From: Clitopilus passeckerianus
Taxonomy: Eukaryota; Basidiomycota; Agaricomycetes; Agaricales; Entolomataceae
Direction: 5' to 3'
DNA length: 64,000 bases
Assembly: GCA_944990035.1 (NCBI GenBank)
Contig: CALYLX010000060.1
Coordinates: forward strand, 372,001 to 436,000
The notes under the pieces: model-generated
The model's input: the letters and a program-made list of their open reading frames with translations, nothing else
What the model was told of the DNA's origin: nothing
The model's database searches: none
Position numbers and translations under genes: made by a program
In this document: positions 11,496-23,567 of the stretch, piece after piece
How positions within the stretch are numbered: the first letter of the stretch is position 1
How the letters are laid out: each line of letters begins with the position of its first letter

Positions 11496-14309
11496 CGAGA
11501 CGAGGAGGGAGTTCCGATCACGTATGAAGAGAAGATTCACTAGCTTGAAGGTGGGATGGGATATTTCCAAAAGAAGCTCAAATAACCTTGTCCATCGTGA
11601 ACTTGCGTTCGGTGCTTAAATAGCGAAGCTACTTACTTTGGATGACCATATGGTCCCGCATGATGGTCACCGATATACTTGATTGAACCTGAGCGCCTGA
11701 GCAATCTCGTGGATGCGCTGGTTGGCACCCGTGAGTGTTTTTGAGGAGGATCAACCGTAATGGCCGGAGGATGGTTGATACTGCGTGGTCAGGTGCGAGG
11801 TGAATGTATTCGTAGGTTGGGTGGGTGAGCTGCGCCGGACTGTTGGCTGGCGGTGCCTAGATGGATGTGCAGCGGATATTTTTATATGTGATTTGACGGT
11901 GTCTGACTGATCCGAAGGTGAGAGATACAGGAAGACAAACGGGGAAGAGGTTCATGTACGTTCATAGCCACAACCACAACCACAACTCTTTTTCTTACAT
12001 GGAATGTAGAGTATGTACTTATTAGACATGTCTGGCATGGTTCTCATTCATACGGAAGATGTAAATACCTGTTTCTTCGGCTTGACTTAAGCTGAACCGG
12101 CTGAAGCGGAGCTTGAATTCTTGATCAAGGCGTTTTTGGTGTAGTAGTGAGCAGTCCATGAGATTATTTTTCGATATCTAATAATGACCCCATAAAATAG
12201 AGCCAGAAACTCGGTGAGGTGAGAAATGGGCAAGTGTACAAATGACAGGGGGGGTGTACAAAGTGAACGGTTAAACCCTGTATAACTTGCCCTCAACTCA
12301 TCCTTGGGGGCCGTCAATGGAGGAGGATGGCAGATTGTTGATATTGCAAGTGAGATAATGGGTGCCTACACGGATGTGCAGGGACGAGCAAGGAGAGGTG
12401 GAAGAAGAAGCAGGAGGATAAGATAAGATATGGATCTGGCCAAATGGGGAGGAGGTGCATAGCCACAACCGTGCGCGTCACTTGCCCTTGCCCTCGCCAT
12501 CATATTACATCACCACTCGAACCGTCCCAAAGTTTGGCCGCAGCTCCATGACGTTCACGCTATTCGGCCACCAAACTCCATGGGCGTAGAGGAGCGGGAT
12601 GAGCTTGGAGGGTGTTGCGTGAAGAGATTCCGACGGTTCTTGAGGTACGTTTCTGAGCTTGGCACCGTACCCTTCACTTACTCTAACTCTTCGTGTAGAG
12701 TAACCCATTTCGCCAATCCTCGCTGTTGTTGAGACCGTTCAAGGCGCGAGGGGTTCCCCCAAGGAAATGGCGCATCTAAGATAGGAGGAACCTGGGGAGG
12801 ATTCTACTGGTGTACGAAGTTGAGCGGGAGGAAGGCGTGGTTTTGGTACGTTTTCCCTCTTCCATCCAACACATTTCGTCCCTGACCATCAGCGGCAGGC
12901 TCAGCATCCATTTGAGTCGTGGTACAACCTCACAAGGATTGCATTATCAAGACGACTCCTCTGCCCTGGGCGTTCTGCGCGTGGCCACTGTGTCGAGATG
13001 TCGGCTCGCGAGGGGCCAGGAAGATCTAAGAGACGAGGAGTGGCTGCCTGTATGGATGCTGGGGCGGATTCTACCCGTGGGGGACGTTCAACGATTTGGG
13101 CCATGCCGCATGGAAGAGGAAGGAGAAAGGAAACGTCGTGAATTGTGGTAGGTTTTACCTCTATCCAATCCGTTTCGCCCCTGACCATTTGCGACGGACT
13201 CGGCCTCCGACCGTATCTGCTGTTGTCATACACCTTACCAAGAGGTCGAGGCACAAGGACGACCCTCCTGTCGTTCCCGGACAGCTGCTCGTAACTGGGT
13301 CTATAGCCGGACTAGGTTGGTCGTGGATTTGGTTGGAGTACAGGACGGGCTTTTCTCCCTGGTTCGGTACGTGACACCTACATACTTGACGTGTTTATCA
13401 TCTAGCTAATATCAGCACGATTCACATTTCCTTAGACGAGCTGCACTTCCTCGTTCTATCTTTGCTTATCCCCGGCTCGTATTTTCGCCTTCCCACACGG
13501 GAACCGGGCTGCTCGATACTGCCTATGCACCAAGGCTCTCGACCACGGGCCTCGAGCTGGGAAACGGGCTGACTTTGGAGAGTTCTAGGTTCTAGGAACA
13601 AAGGAAATGGAACGGTACGTTTCTGACACTGATACCATGTGGTTCTTACTCAAATTCTCGTATACAGCGACGTACTCAGTCGTTCTAGGTGTCATGGTCT
13701 TATCCGAGGTAGCTGTGTTGACTTTGGGTATGAGACCCTCAAAAACGACGTAGGGATTGAACATTTGGCTGTCTGGACGTCGGGAGGGATTATATAACGA
13801 GATGAGGTTCAACCGGGTGAAGAGGAAGGTATTCTAGTTTATTGGTTCGTCTTGTCTCCTTCATTCACCACGTTTTATTCCTGATATAGGCTACAGTCTT
13901 AGCGCTCCTCCGTGCCCTGTCCAAGATTGTGCCAAGAAGCCGACCCTTCGGCGTCCGCTTATCTCCTGGCTACTCTCATCTTCCCCTCAGACCTTTCCCT
14001 TAACGAGTCTTTCCTTTCACTTCGAACACCCTCAACCCCAACCTAGCCTATTCCCAACGTCAAAGGCCTCCACCACCGATCCACCGATCCGCAACACCTG
14101 GGCTTCGTCATTCATATCTTGTAAGCTCACCCGACCTAGGCTTTCTGACCCTGCGCTGACTGCTATATGTGCCACTCAGGAACGAGGTGGTATAACTTGA
14201 GACGCCCAGGAGGCCTTCCATGGGTGGAAGAAGAAGGATCTTTCGCCTGAGTAGCTAGGCCTGCGCGTTCTGTCCTTCAACGGAGACGGATCTATCGGGA
14301 TATGAAGCC
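11496..14309. other. Long gene-poor stretch with degenerate repeats
   Basis: No convincing gene. A phrase like GTGCCTANANGGATGTGCAG occurs near 11850 and 12360. CATAGCCACAACC recurs near 11965 and 12460, and a related form lies near 19635 next to a GATAAGATAAGAT stretch. These look like old dispersed or tandem repeat debris. Open frames at 12810-13374 have no recognisable protein motif. Confidence 0.4.
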
Positions 14310-14730
14310 TTGGCATTCCTATATCTCGCTGCTCCAGGTCTTCTTTTCGTGATCACGATACCTTACGAATTTCCGATACAGCCACTTGGAGCTGTACGGA
14401 TCTCGTTGCTATCCAGTGTGGAGAGGATCGTACGTCTAGCACCCCTCGCTGTGATTCGCATGGGTAATTGGACACGGTCTTTTTTTCAAACTGCCTTTTT
14501 TTCAAAACCTGACTCAACTCATTCCAGGCTTCGCGTCCACCATGCTCCCTATTCGCCTCGTTCTATTCCTGTGCGTCTTCCCAGACCCTGGTATCATCGT
14601 TATCTTGGCTCACGCGCTCACTCTAGGTAGCGCCAAATTCGAAATTGTGCACCTTGGATCTTCGTAGTCAGTCCCAATGTGGTCCTATTTTGGAAGGTTA
14701 TTTTTATTGCATGTCTATTCTTGTGATAGA
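14310..14730 (+). pseudogene. 5' fragment of a group 1 membrane-protein gene
   Basis: Aligns with the first three exons of the gene at 20792-22197. A PYEF..PLGAV exon ends at 14463 with a GTAATT donor, followed by a 43-nt exon (14528-14570) with a GTGCGT donor and the start of exon 3 at 14627. The second codon of exon 3 is TAG (14628-14630), where the intact paralogue has AAA. Similarity fades by about 14730, and the exons for the remaining helices are missing. It is a truncated relic, facing the intact group 1 gene on the other strand. Confidence 0.65.
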
Positions 14731-14844
14731 TTATCTATGTGTTATATGGTCTTCACAGACTATTCGTAGTATTATAGTGTCTCTATAATCTAATAAATAT
14801 CCGGCCACACGGTGCACGTGTGATTATGACCTTTTGGACAAGGT

Positions 14845-16199
14845 TCACTCGTCTCGATCCAATCTGCTTTCCGTTGTGTTCATGACACTATTAACCTGAA
14901 CATCGGGGTAGATAGCTTGAATATTCAGGAGGATGCAAATAAGTGCAGGGTAGATCCCCTAAAGAATTCGTCAGCGACGGGTTGACTCCGACAACTCCAA
15001 AACACTCACTGAAATCGCAGTGAAAACGATTTGAATGAAATTTGATGATTCAAGGAGTGTACCAGAACCAATTCCCTGAGGACCTGTTAAGAAGAGTAAA
15101 AGGATACAGCCCAGCTTTCACCCAAACTTGAGAACGCATTGTTGTCTAAGTTTTAGGTGACATACCTGAGAGAAACAATACACAGAGCCAGATTCGATCA
15201 GAAGTAACAAAACCCTTTGAGCTCTGGTTACTGGCATACTCTCCATTCCCAAAGTATCTGTAAGGTATCTACGATGGAGCCTTCCCGAAAAATGTGAGTT
15301 CGGGACACACTCTTGACATAGTATCAAAGCTCACCAGAGCTTTACGCCGACCAACCCGGTAGTAGCTAGATTACACCCGAGAGACGTGAACACGAACACA
15401 TATTCATAACGATATGCAGGTCCCGTGTTGTCAGAGGGAAGCCAAACTGTATCACCTCCGCGGAAGTTCGCGATCAATAGAATTCCCGCCGCTGGCCGAA
15501 CTATTAATCGTACGAAAAGGAACCGGGGCAACGTGAACTTACTGCCCGTTGCAGCCCAGGTTACCCCTAGGAGGATTGCGATCCAAGTACGGCGCCATAT
15601 TGCATACGTCCTGTAAACTATCACGAGGTCGCTCAGGAGAGTCTGGGTTATCATCAAGGGTTAGTTTCCTGACAAGTGAAAAGAACGGGTCATGTCTACC
15701 AGAAGTATCTGAATGGCTGCGAGGCTCTGACTCCACCTCTCGTCGCCATCAACATAAGGCTCCAGGCATTCCTGACGCAATCCCTTAATGACATATTCCT
15801 CCCCTATGATATACGCTAGGTCCAACCATGCGTATATCGCTTGTTCCAAGCAGTACGTCATCAGGAGGATCAAACCCAAAGATGTTGTGAAGAACACGAT
15901 CCATGACCTGATGTGGCGCTCTGGGCGCATTCTTCCTGAGGGTGTCAGCCTTGACAAGGTGCAATAGCCTTCTACTGACCGAAAGAAGTGTGTAGAGGTG
16001 CATATTAATGCCCAAGCAAACCCTGTTGGGGTTTCATTGATGAGTGTTACGTGAACTGGAGGCTGACCGTACCGAAAAAGTAAAAGTAGGTGGCCCAGTA
16101 GCCGACAGAAATACCGTGGCCCCAGTTTATAGGCGTTCCACCAAGTTTACCGTAAAGATACAGTGTCATCACTGTGGTTCTATCTGGGGAGCTTACCAT
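14845..16199 (-). CDS. Multi-pass membrane protein, group 1
   Basis: Read on the minus strand. The last exon, GIYPALICILLNIQAIYPD, ends at TGA 14845-14847. Upstream exons give an LLESSNFIQIVFTAIS segment, LHRRYLTDTLG with LLIESGSVYCFSQ, GCNLATTGLVGVKLW, TLLSDLVIVYRTYAIWRRTW, and RPERHIRSWIVFFTTSLGL leading into a long exon ending AIQILL. Phases agree through these exons. The 5' end is less certain: an ATG at 16197-16199 precedes a stretch resembling the first exon of the broken copy at 4704. About seven hydrophobic helices are present. No lesion is visible in the clear exons. Function is unknown beyond an integral membrane location. Confidence 0.7.
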
Positions 16200-16900
16200 C
16201 AGATGAGCAGCCTTCTTATCCAAAGCCTGAATCCGATATCCTAATTGCGATGCAGGATCTGTCCCGATGGCTTATCACTCGTGTTTCGATGTAACCATGT
16301 AGAGACTGCTGTTTTCACACAGGAACACCAGGAGACAGGTAGCTTTGACCCAGAAGTTGATGCACGCTGTCTTCTGGGCATAGCACGCAGATAATCCTGA
16401 CACTGAGCCGAGTTGTGACGAACTTGGACGCCACAATGGCTGTATAGCCTGCCTCACCGCTGTAATATCACGGCAGCCAGTGGATAGCCTGAGACCGAAC
16501 AAATAGTTGCCGTTGTGGCTTCAACATTCTTATCGAGTGCAGAGTCGGACTCTGCAAGGTCTGGGCGAATATCTTCTCGTCACGATAGAGCTTCGTATTA
16601 TATCCAACCGCCTTGCCGACATTGCAACATCTCATCGATTACACATTATGCACTTCCGGCCAAGTTGGACCCATTCCTTACCCGTCCAGCCTCCATGCTG
16701 AGTGGAGAGCTCATGTTCATTGTGATATATTACTTCGTACATACCACCAGGAAGTATATATGGACTCATATTTATACACATTATTCTGCCACTACTGACG
16801 TTCTATATAAGGTACATTTTTCCACACCAAACCCAACATACTAAGTATGGAACAATCTCTTTCGTATCAGGCAATCCCCTAATCTTAGACTACCCGACGG

Positions 16901-18613
16901 TCAAACCGCAGGGCAAATCTCGTCCCCATCTCTCAGGCTTTCTTCGTCACACCCGCAACCCTGACTTCGGTACGGCGCAAATTCCAACGGTGTATACGCG
17001 CTCCGCGTGGTACCGTTTGTTGACTGCTCTTCATCTCCAGCCCTTCCCCCCGGAGGACCAGACATCTGCCCCATATGCGAGAAATGTAACGAGCCTATAC
17101 TCTGTCCCATCGGCTCAGTCAAGTCGAATGTAGGTGGAGCATAGGAAGGATGATCGGAGGAGACGATACTAGTTCGAACGATAACAAGCGAGAAGATAAT
17201 CCCAACCAACGGCGTAGCCTAGGACAAATTCTTCGTGTTAGCGTAGAATTCCAAGGGAGAAAAAAACAGGTAGCAAACCATATCAATAATAATTGGCACC
17301 GGCCCTCTGCCGCCTTTCTCAATGTGCAGCATAATTATATACGCAATGAGGTATACAACGTTCAGGAAGCCGCTTTCAATAATGATGCGTGCGATCGGTA
17401 ATAGATTCGACCGCCCTGATACGTGGGTGCGATGCAGTGAATGCCTTTGTGATTTAATGGTCTTGAACGAGGATGCCGGAGGAGAGGGAGGCGAAAAGGG
17501 GGTTTGGAGGGTTGATCCACACGTACAGGTCTTCGTTTGAGGGCCAGACTGGGTAGTTTTGCGGTGGGTATGTCCAAAAGACGAAAGCGCGAACCGCGAG
17601 GAAGCGTTGTTTCTCCTGAATTGTCTCTCAACAGCCCAGATGCGGTATGCGACGAGGGCTACGTCACATGTTACGATTACGTTAGTGTGGTGTTGAGGAG
17701 AAAAGAGGACAGAACGTACAGGTGGCGAAGGCATTAGACACTAACGACAGTATGAATGTTGCTAGACCCCATGTGGATGGCTGATGAATGATGAAGCTCC
17801 CCAAAGCGACATCGGGGTTTCGGGTTGCCCACATGGACATGTAGCAGAGGACTATAGTAGAGGACCATATAGTGAGTTAGGGTGCAGAGAACCAAGTATG
17901 AAAGGTAATCACCTGCACTGGCCACGGCACAAATTGTGGGAAACGCGATCAGCCACCAATTCCTCGACCAGATGATGAAGCAGCGGTAGATCTGTCCATG
18001 AGTGGAATCAGTATCCACCTCGTGGGTTTCGATGAACAGTCCAACGTACGGCAATAAAATCTCCTAGGATCATCATACTGAAGAAAATCGCCCGCTTCGC
18101 AGCGATAATTGGGTTTGTTAGGTCAAGCAACCATGCCTGACGATATGCGCGGTCGTATTCGGGGAGGAAGGCCTCGAAGAGGATGGAGGTGTTGACAACT
18201 ATTTGAGCGGTGGCGAGTCCGAACATCAAACTGTATTAAGGGTATGGATGTGTGAGCTGGCTGCTAATGAATTCTGGGAGAAAGAAGAGGAGAAGGGGTG
18301 AGGGAGAAGGGAACGAGAAACGACGCACAGAGAGGTGATTATGAAGGGTAAGTTGAGCGGACCGCCTCGTCGTTTCGAGATGAGGACATAGAGTGTGAGG
18401 ATTGTTAAGACGAGGAATACACCTGGTGGGTCGGTGCATTGGTTAATTCGTTGATAAGAGCACCTGAGAGGAGAAGGGGTAGGTGGATAGGCGACGAATC
18501 GAAGCAGTTCGAGCACCGCCAAGGTCACAACGAAGAAAGTAGGAAAGAAATTCCGCACCATACAAACACCCTTCAACGACCATCCCAGCGAGCTCTGCTA
18601 CATCGTTCTGCAT
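16901..18613 (-). CDS. Multi-pass membrane protein, group 2 (MQNDVAEL type)
   Basis: The first exon (18559-18613) encodes MQNDVAELAGMVVEGCLYG. The next begins GVFLVLTILTLYVLISKRRGGPLN. Later exons give a helix with AKRAIFFSMMILGDFIAV, then YRCFIIWSRNWWLIAFPTICAVAS, a WATRNPDVALG region, a long cytosolic-looking loop after ALVAYRIWAVERQF, IIIESGFLNVVYLIAYIIML, EKGGRGPVPIIIDM, and a last exon starting near 17210 with VGIIFSLVIVRTS plus a roughly 90-residue tail ending at 16901. Seven helices fit. It is a clear paralogue of the gene at 23568-25056. The tail is Pro, Ser and Gly rich and could be a signalling tail, but that is inference. The gene appears intact. Confidence 0.78.
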
Positions 18614-20791
18614 CGCGCCTGCACCTGGGTTGGGCCTGGGGATAAGCTAGAGCGACACGCAATGACTTAGGAAACAGCAACCTGGGGTTGAGTATGAGTG
18701 AATGAGTTAATAAACCTTTGCAGGCTCGCTTGACATCCAAGAGAATCAGGCACTGTCGCCGCGGCACTACCATCACAGCTATACTTACATATCTTCGCTT
18801 ACCTGAACCTGAAGACGGGAGTTGCCGTGGACGAAGATTCAGAAGGAAGAGGAGGGAAGGCGGAAAGCTGGAGTTTGGCCTCTGGATTCGGCTTGATACA
18901 GCTGTGAGATTATAGTAAGTACAAGAAAATCATCACGAAAAGATCAAACGCTGATAGGTGGGCAGAGAAGCAAAAGGCTGTTTAGGTTCTCAGTGGCTGA
19001 CGTCGGAACCTGGTCTCAACTTGTAGCACACGGTAATGGGTATCAGGGAAACGTGTCGTGGGAGAAGCGTTCCAGGAAAAATTGATTGCCCAACCTCTTG
19101 GCTTCTTGGGTTTCATATCTAGTCTGAGAATACGGTTACAAAAGACCGGTAAAGGACTAGGACGAATACTCGGTGGCACTCTGACTATAGGTGGGGGCCT
19201 CGTAGAGGAAGAAAAATTAATTAATTAATTCAGAGGCAAGAACCAATCAGAATCGTCGATCGTGTCAGTCACGTGTGGTAAATTAAATAGGTATATCGAT
19301 TTGCCTTAGAGAGTACATAGGCCGGATCAGAGAGATATACAAGCCTGGAACCCAGCGCGGAGCAGGTCCGGAGCACAACGAAGTCTGCGAAGCTTACGGA
19401 GTGTGCGTAGGGCCGTAGCGAAGCGCGAGTGACCGGCTTGTATATCATATACTGTATAGTATAACATTTCGAACTCAGCTACACCACTCCATCCCATAGT
19501 CAGACTGCCTACTCGGTTTCTTCCTGTCATAAATCAGCTCCACCGGAGTGGGCGTGTTTGGAAAGACTCGATCTTGTCGGCCAGCGATAAGATAAGATGA
19601 ATGATAAATTTATCCAAATGGGGAGTTGAACCACAGCCACAACCACACAATTACATATTATTATTACTATCTGTCCGCGACTGAGCCTTCTCTGTTCGTA
19701 TCCGTCCTTGTCAGCCGACTGCCTCTTTCTGCTCAAAAATATCACTTCCTTACCTCAAACAACCAGTTGCCTGTCCCATATGTGCTGACGAATACCCTCC
19801 CGATGAGACGACGCTCTCTCACGGGGCCGCTCGAGGGTTCACTCTACTCGGTCATCAAGCTCTCGAAAATAGGCCTCCACGCAACTGGGAGGAATGGAGA
19901 TCTATTCTAGCTCCTAATGCATGTTTGTTTCGTTGACACCATACAAGTACTTCGTCGAAATGGTGACAGGCGTCCTGGTCTTCTCCACTTGGCCCCCGTC
20001 TTAAGTTCGGCATGCGAGGTTCTGGAGCGTCTTAGCCACGACGCGTATGACCTATGAGGCGAGCATTGACACGGCACCGCCGTATATACATCTAAATTTA
20101 CGCATTTCTGTGTATTTTACGTGTATTAAATTCCACCCTAATGAATATTATTGGACAAACGAAGCCTGGAAGTGAGCGGATGCTCACAATTGAATCTCTG
20201 GATTGCCGCGGATGTGCACGCGTGTGGCCAGAAGTCAGTCGACTAGTATGAGCACACTTTCCACCAGGGTGCGCAACGTCCACTCCATCCATTTGTCACC
20301 CAGCTAACCCCAACACCCTCCGTCTTTCCTTCAGACGTGTCTACTCTCACTTTGGCTGCCCCCGACACCAACTGAGTCTGAGCCTTGAAGGCATGTCTAG
20401 AACCCCGACACCACCGATCTGCAACGCCGAGGCTCCGCCAGTGGCTACCCTTCCATCCTATCTCTTGTACTCATAAGTCTACCTTGTGCTTTGCCTGCCA
20501 ACCCTGCACTATGTGCTATCTCCCTGTAGCGCTGAGCGCTAAGCTTTCATATTCCTCCAAAGAACAATAATCAGCGCCAGATTAGACCCATGAGCCACCT
20601 AGATCGGATCCGATATCGGGGGCTGTGGTTTAACCTGACACGCCTGAGGAGGCCTCCCGTCTGACTTCTGTCCTTCGAACAATCTCGCTTGAAGTCTCCG
20701 CGTTCTTTTGCTTATAACACGCGACATGTCTGTCGGGAAACCGAACTTTTGGTTTCCTGTACTCGCCCCCCAGGTCCTCTTTTCGTGATCA
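18614..20791. other. Intergenic with an inverted-repeat element
   Basis: No supported gene over about 2.2 kb. It contains a TTAATTAATTAATT run at about 19216-19230 and the inverted repeat listed at 19334-19446. Near 19570-19650 there is debris related to the repeats around 12.4 kb. Confidence 0.4.
19334..19446. repeat. 113-bp element with 12-bp terminal inverted repeats
   Basis: GATATACAAGCC at 19334-19345 is the exact reverse complement of GGCTTGTATATC at 19435-19446. The interior is GC-rich with repeated GCGAAG-type words, while the flanks are AT-rich. It could be a tiny non-autonomous element or a hairpin. No clear target-site duplication was seen. Confidence 0.45.
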
Positions 20792-22197
20792 ATGCCCTAC
20801 GAATTTCTAATCTGGCCATTGGGAGCTGTATGGATCTCGTTTCAGTCAAATGTCGAGGGGATCGTACCTCTAGTCCTGCTTGCGGTTATTATGGGTAATG
20901 CAACGCGGTATTTTGTCGGGTTGCCGTTTCTCTAAACAGTATTTATTGCAGGCTTTGGGTGTGCCATGCTGCCAATCAGTATCATTTTATTCCTGTAGGT
21001 TTTCCCGAACTTCAGTTTTCATTGTCGTTCCTTACGATCTACATCTCGTTGCCAACTTAGGAAACGCCAAAACCGCAATCGTGCATCTTGGATATTCTTC
21101 GCAGTGTCAATACTGTCTCTGATATCTCTGCTCTTCTTCGCCACTTCACAAATAAGCCTAGCGTTTTGGAACTTGGCCAACTTCATCTGTATGCGGGGCA
21201 GCATGAGCCTAGGAACCAAGACCCGATGTGTCAACCCGTTCGACCAGGGTACGTCGCCAGGTATGACTATGGCCAATTTTATCACGCAGGCAATCTTGGT
21301 GAGATATCTCAGTTTTCCGCCAACGAAAGAACGTAAATTAACAGGAATCTCCCATGGGTTGAAGCCCATTCTTAGCGATTCCGCGATCGTTCTCCGGATA
21401 TGCTTAATCCGGAGGCACGGCCTTTTCAGAATTGTCTTAATCCTCGTATGGGGGTTATCATTACGTGCGTGAATCTCCGCCTGAAAAACACCACGTGGAA
21501 GTTGACTCGTTCGCTAGTGACTGGGGCGTGGTGCATCTTCACATTGTCTCTGACGCTCACGACAGATAGAACCCCAACCGAGCTCGCAATAGCCACTGCT
21601 GGTGGGTATACCTCCTTTGCTTATGTGGCTACGTCGACCGCTTGTAATGTGTTGACCACGGGTTGGGTCGCTGCGATGCTTTGGTGAGAACATACATACT
21701 CATGAGCTTTAGAAGAGTCGTAACGCTGAGACATTGACGTTCTGATGGTACAGGTCACATCGGAGGCAGTTGAGAGTCGAACTTGGGATCAAAAACGCAA
21801 GGATGACGCTTCCGCAGAGGATACTGGCGTTGCTCGTTGAGACTGGCTCCATCTACTGTCTTTGCCAGGTAGGCCTGTATGGAGAATATCAGGCGACAAT
21901 GCGAACCTAATAATACTCCTTCAGGTCACCTATCTAATCCTGATATCGCTTACACCGATCGACAGTGGGATCACGGAGAGTATGAATGTACTTCAGATTC
22001 TTTATACCGGGATGTCGGTCAGTTCAGCTCCTTCAGATTGATGATGTATCCTTTGTTGACGAGAGTTACTCAATCGTGTGAACGATCTCTAGGGCTTATA
22101 CCCGTCGTTTCTCTTTTCTATCCTGTGTATTCAAGCAGCGAAGCCGGATGAACCTACGTTCATCACGATCAGTTCCTTTTCTGCCCGGGAGAGCTAG
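20792..22197 (+). CDS. Multi-pass membrane protein, group 1 (complete)
   Basis: Eight exons: 20792-20894, 20952-20994, 21061-21298, 21365-21464, 21518-21683, 21754-21868, 21925-22017 and 22093-22197. The coding length is 963 nt and gives 320 aa with no internal stop. The start is MPYEFLIWPLGAVW, similar to the DUF6533-type N-terminus of Agaricomycete membrane proteins. Then come RQNRNRASWIFFAVSILSL, PILSDSAIVLR, GGYTSFAYVATSTACNVLTTG, SHRRQLRVELG with VETGSIYCLCQ, and terminal GLYPSFLFSILCIQ. The related fragment at 14310 reads open further upstream, while this copy is two bases shorter just before its ATG, so the true N-terminus may have been lost and replaced by this start. Best-resolved member of the group. 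Confidence 0.8.
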
Positions 22198-22439
22198 AGT
22201 TGTCGTGTCATAGCGAATGTTCAGTAGAATGAATGTCATCACATGTCTGCTTTCACTTTTTGTCACCTTATTCCTTATGTTTATAGTCCACCTCATTGTG
22301 GGTATGATTGTGGTTATTCAGTTCAACCCTGGGTTAAACGCTCTGGTCTGACGCTTTTCCTCTTGAAATGTCGCTCGGAACGGCCCGAGAAGGCGGGGAA
22401 GAGAGCCAAAAACGAAAGCCGTGGCACTTGGGCCACAAC

Positions 22440-23400
22440 TTTTCTCTGTGCAAGTTACGTGCACGGTTTTGACTCTCGCACGTAACTTTCTTCTGATTGC
22501 ACGTCCCTTGTCGGAGTCTGAAATGACAGCCATTTCTCGACGGACGAGTACTCGGTATTTGGCTACCTACTCCTCTCCAGCAACGCGAGAGTGTCCATGT
22601 TAGGGGTAGTAGTCCATTGTACGTAGCTTATTATCACTACTATGGGATTTCCAGAGACACTACATTTCTATGAAGTGATATTTCCGAAGAATGAGTGAGA
22701 TTCATGCTCTCGACTCTCTATGAGCAAAAACTTGTTGTATGTTCGCTGTGGAACCTCGAAATTATCACCGCTGCATAGGTTACTATATCCAAGCTAATAT
22801 CAGTTCACTTTAATGGGCAGATATTCCGCGCCCCGGTGTCAAATGTGTCAACCGGGGCTTGGTATCCGAATTGAACCGGCCTTCAAGCCTTGCCTCTGCT
22901 TGTTGAATTATGCTGACCTACCTCAGGGGTACTATTACCTCCTAATACATATTTTGAGACCTTAGTTGCTTAGTGAATATGCGTTGGAAGTCTCGTACTC
23001 GAGTAATCTGACGCCGTGACTCAGGTACAGCCCGTCAATGAGCAAGGCATAGCCACCGAAGAGTGATCGCCTTCGTGTATCAAATGAAGCCTCATGTTAG
23101 TAACTCTGATCTCCTTCAACTAAGAACACATTGGATTCATGGTCTCGTCGCTTGCTTCTCATTACCTCAAGGATGTCTAAATTACTAATGTAAAACTATT
23201 CTCTAGTATAGCACGTAGGTACCCAAACCGTGCACGCAACCTCTGTCCTTGCACGTCCCTTTCGTCCCTGTTTGCACGTCCATTCCTGACCGCACAGCCA
23301 CCATGCACGTAACCCACGTCACTGCACGTCCCTTGGCACGGAAAAAGGTATGTGCCCGTGGCACTTGGTTTGGTTGTATGAGGCCTGCACGAATGTTAGG
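22440..23400. repeat. Two clusters of GCACGT-type words flanking 0.7 kb
   Basis: At 22440-22510 and again at 23228-23400 the sequence is dense in GCACGT words: GCACGTAAC and GCACGTCCCTTG occur in both. GTGGCACTTGG also occurs in both blocks, near 22423 and 23357. The segment between has no gene. This suggests the ends of an unknown repeat element or a duplicated regulatory block. Confidence 0.4.
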
Positions 23401-23567
23401 CTTTCATCACAGCAAAACGAGGAATCCACGTCAAGGACAGATCGAAATAAATAGTCATAATAATTTAGATTACAATTACCATAAAGCCAGATATCCACCC
23501 TTAGCCCAGTATGCAAGAGAATAATAGTCGGATAATGCGGGACCCTTGCTTCAATCCCCGGTCATCG

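Noticed and set aside
12810..13374. Two overlapping plus-strand open frames as a gene
   Set aside because: No protein motif, and the DNA looks like repeated debris.
20990..21000. In-frame TAG as a lesion of the 20.8 kb membrane-protein gene
   Set aside because: The TAG is part of a GTAGGT donor; splicing to 21061 keeps the frame open, and the 14.3 kb fragment has a donor at the same place.
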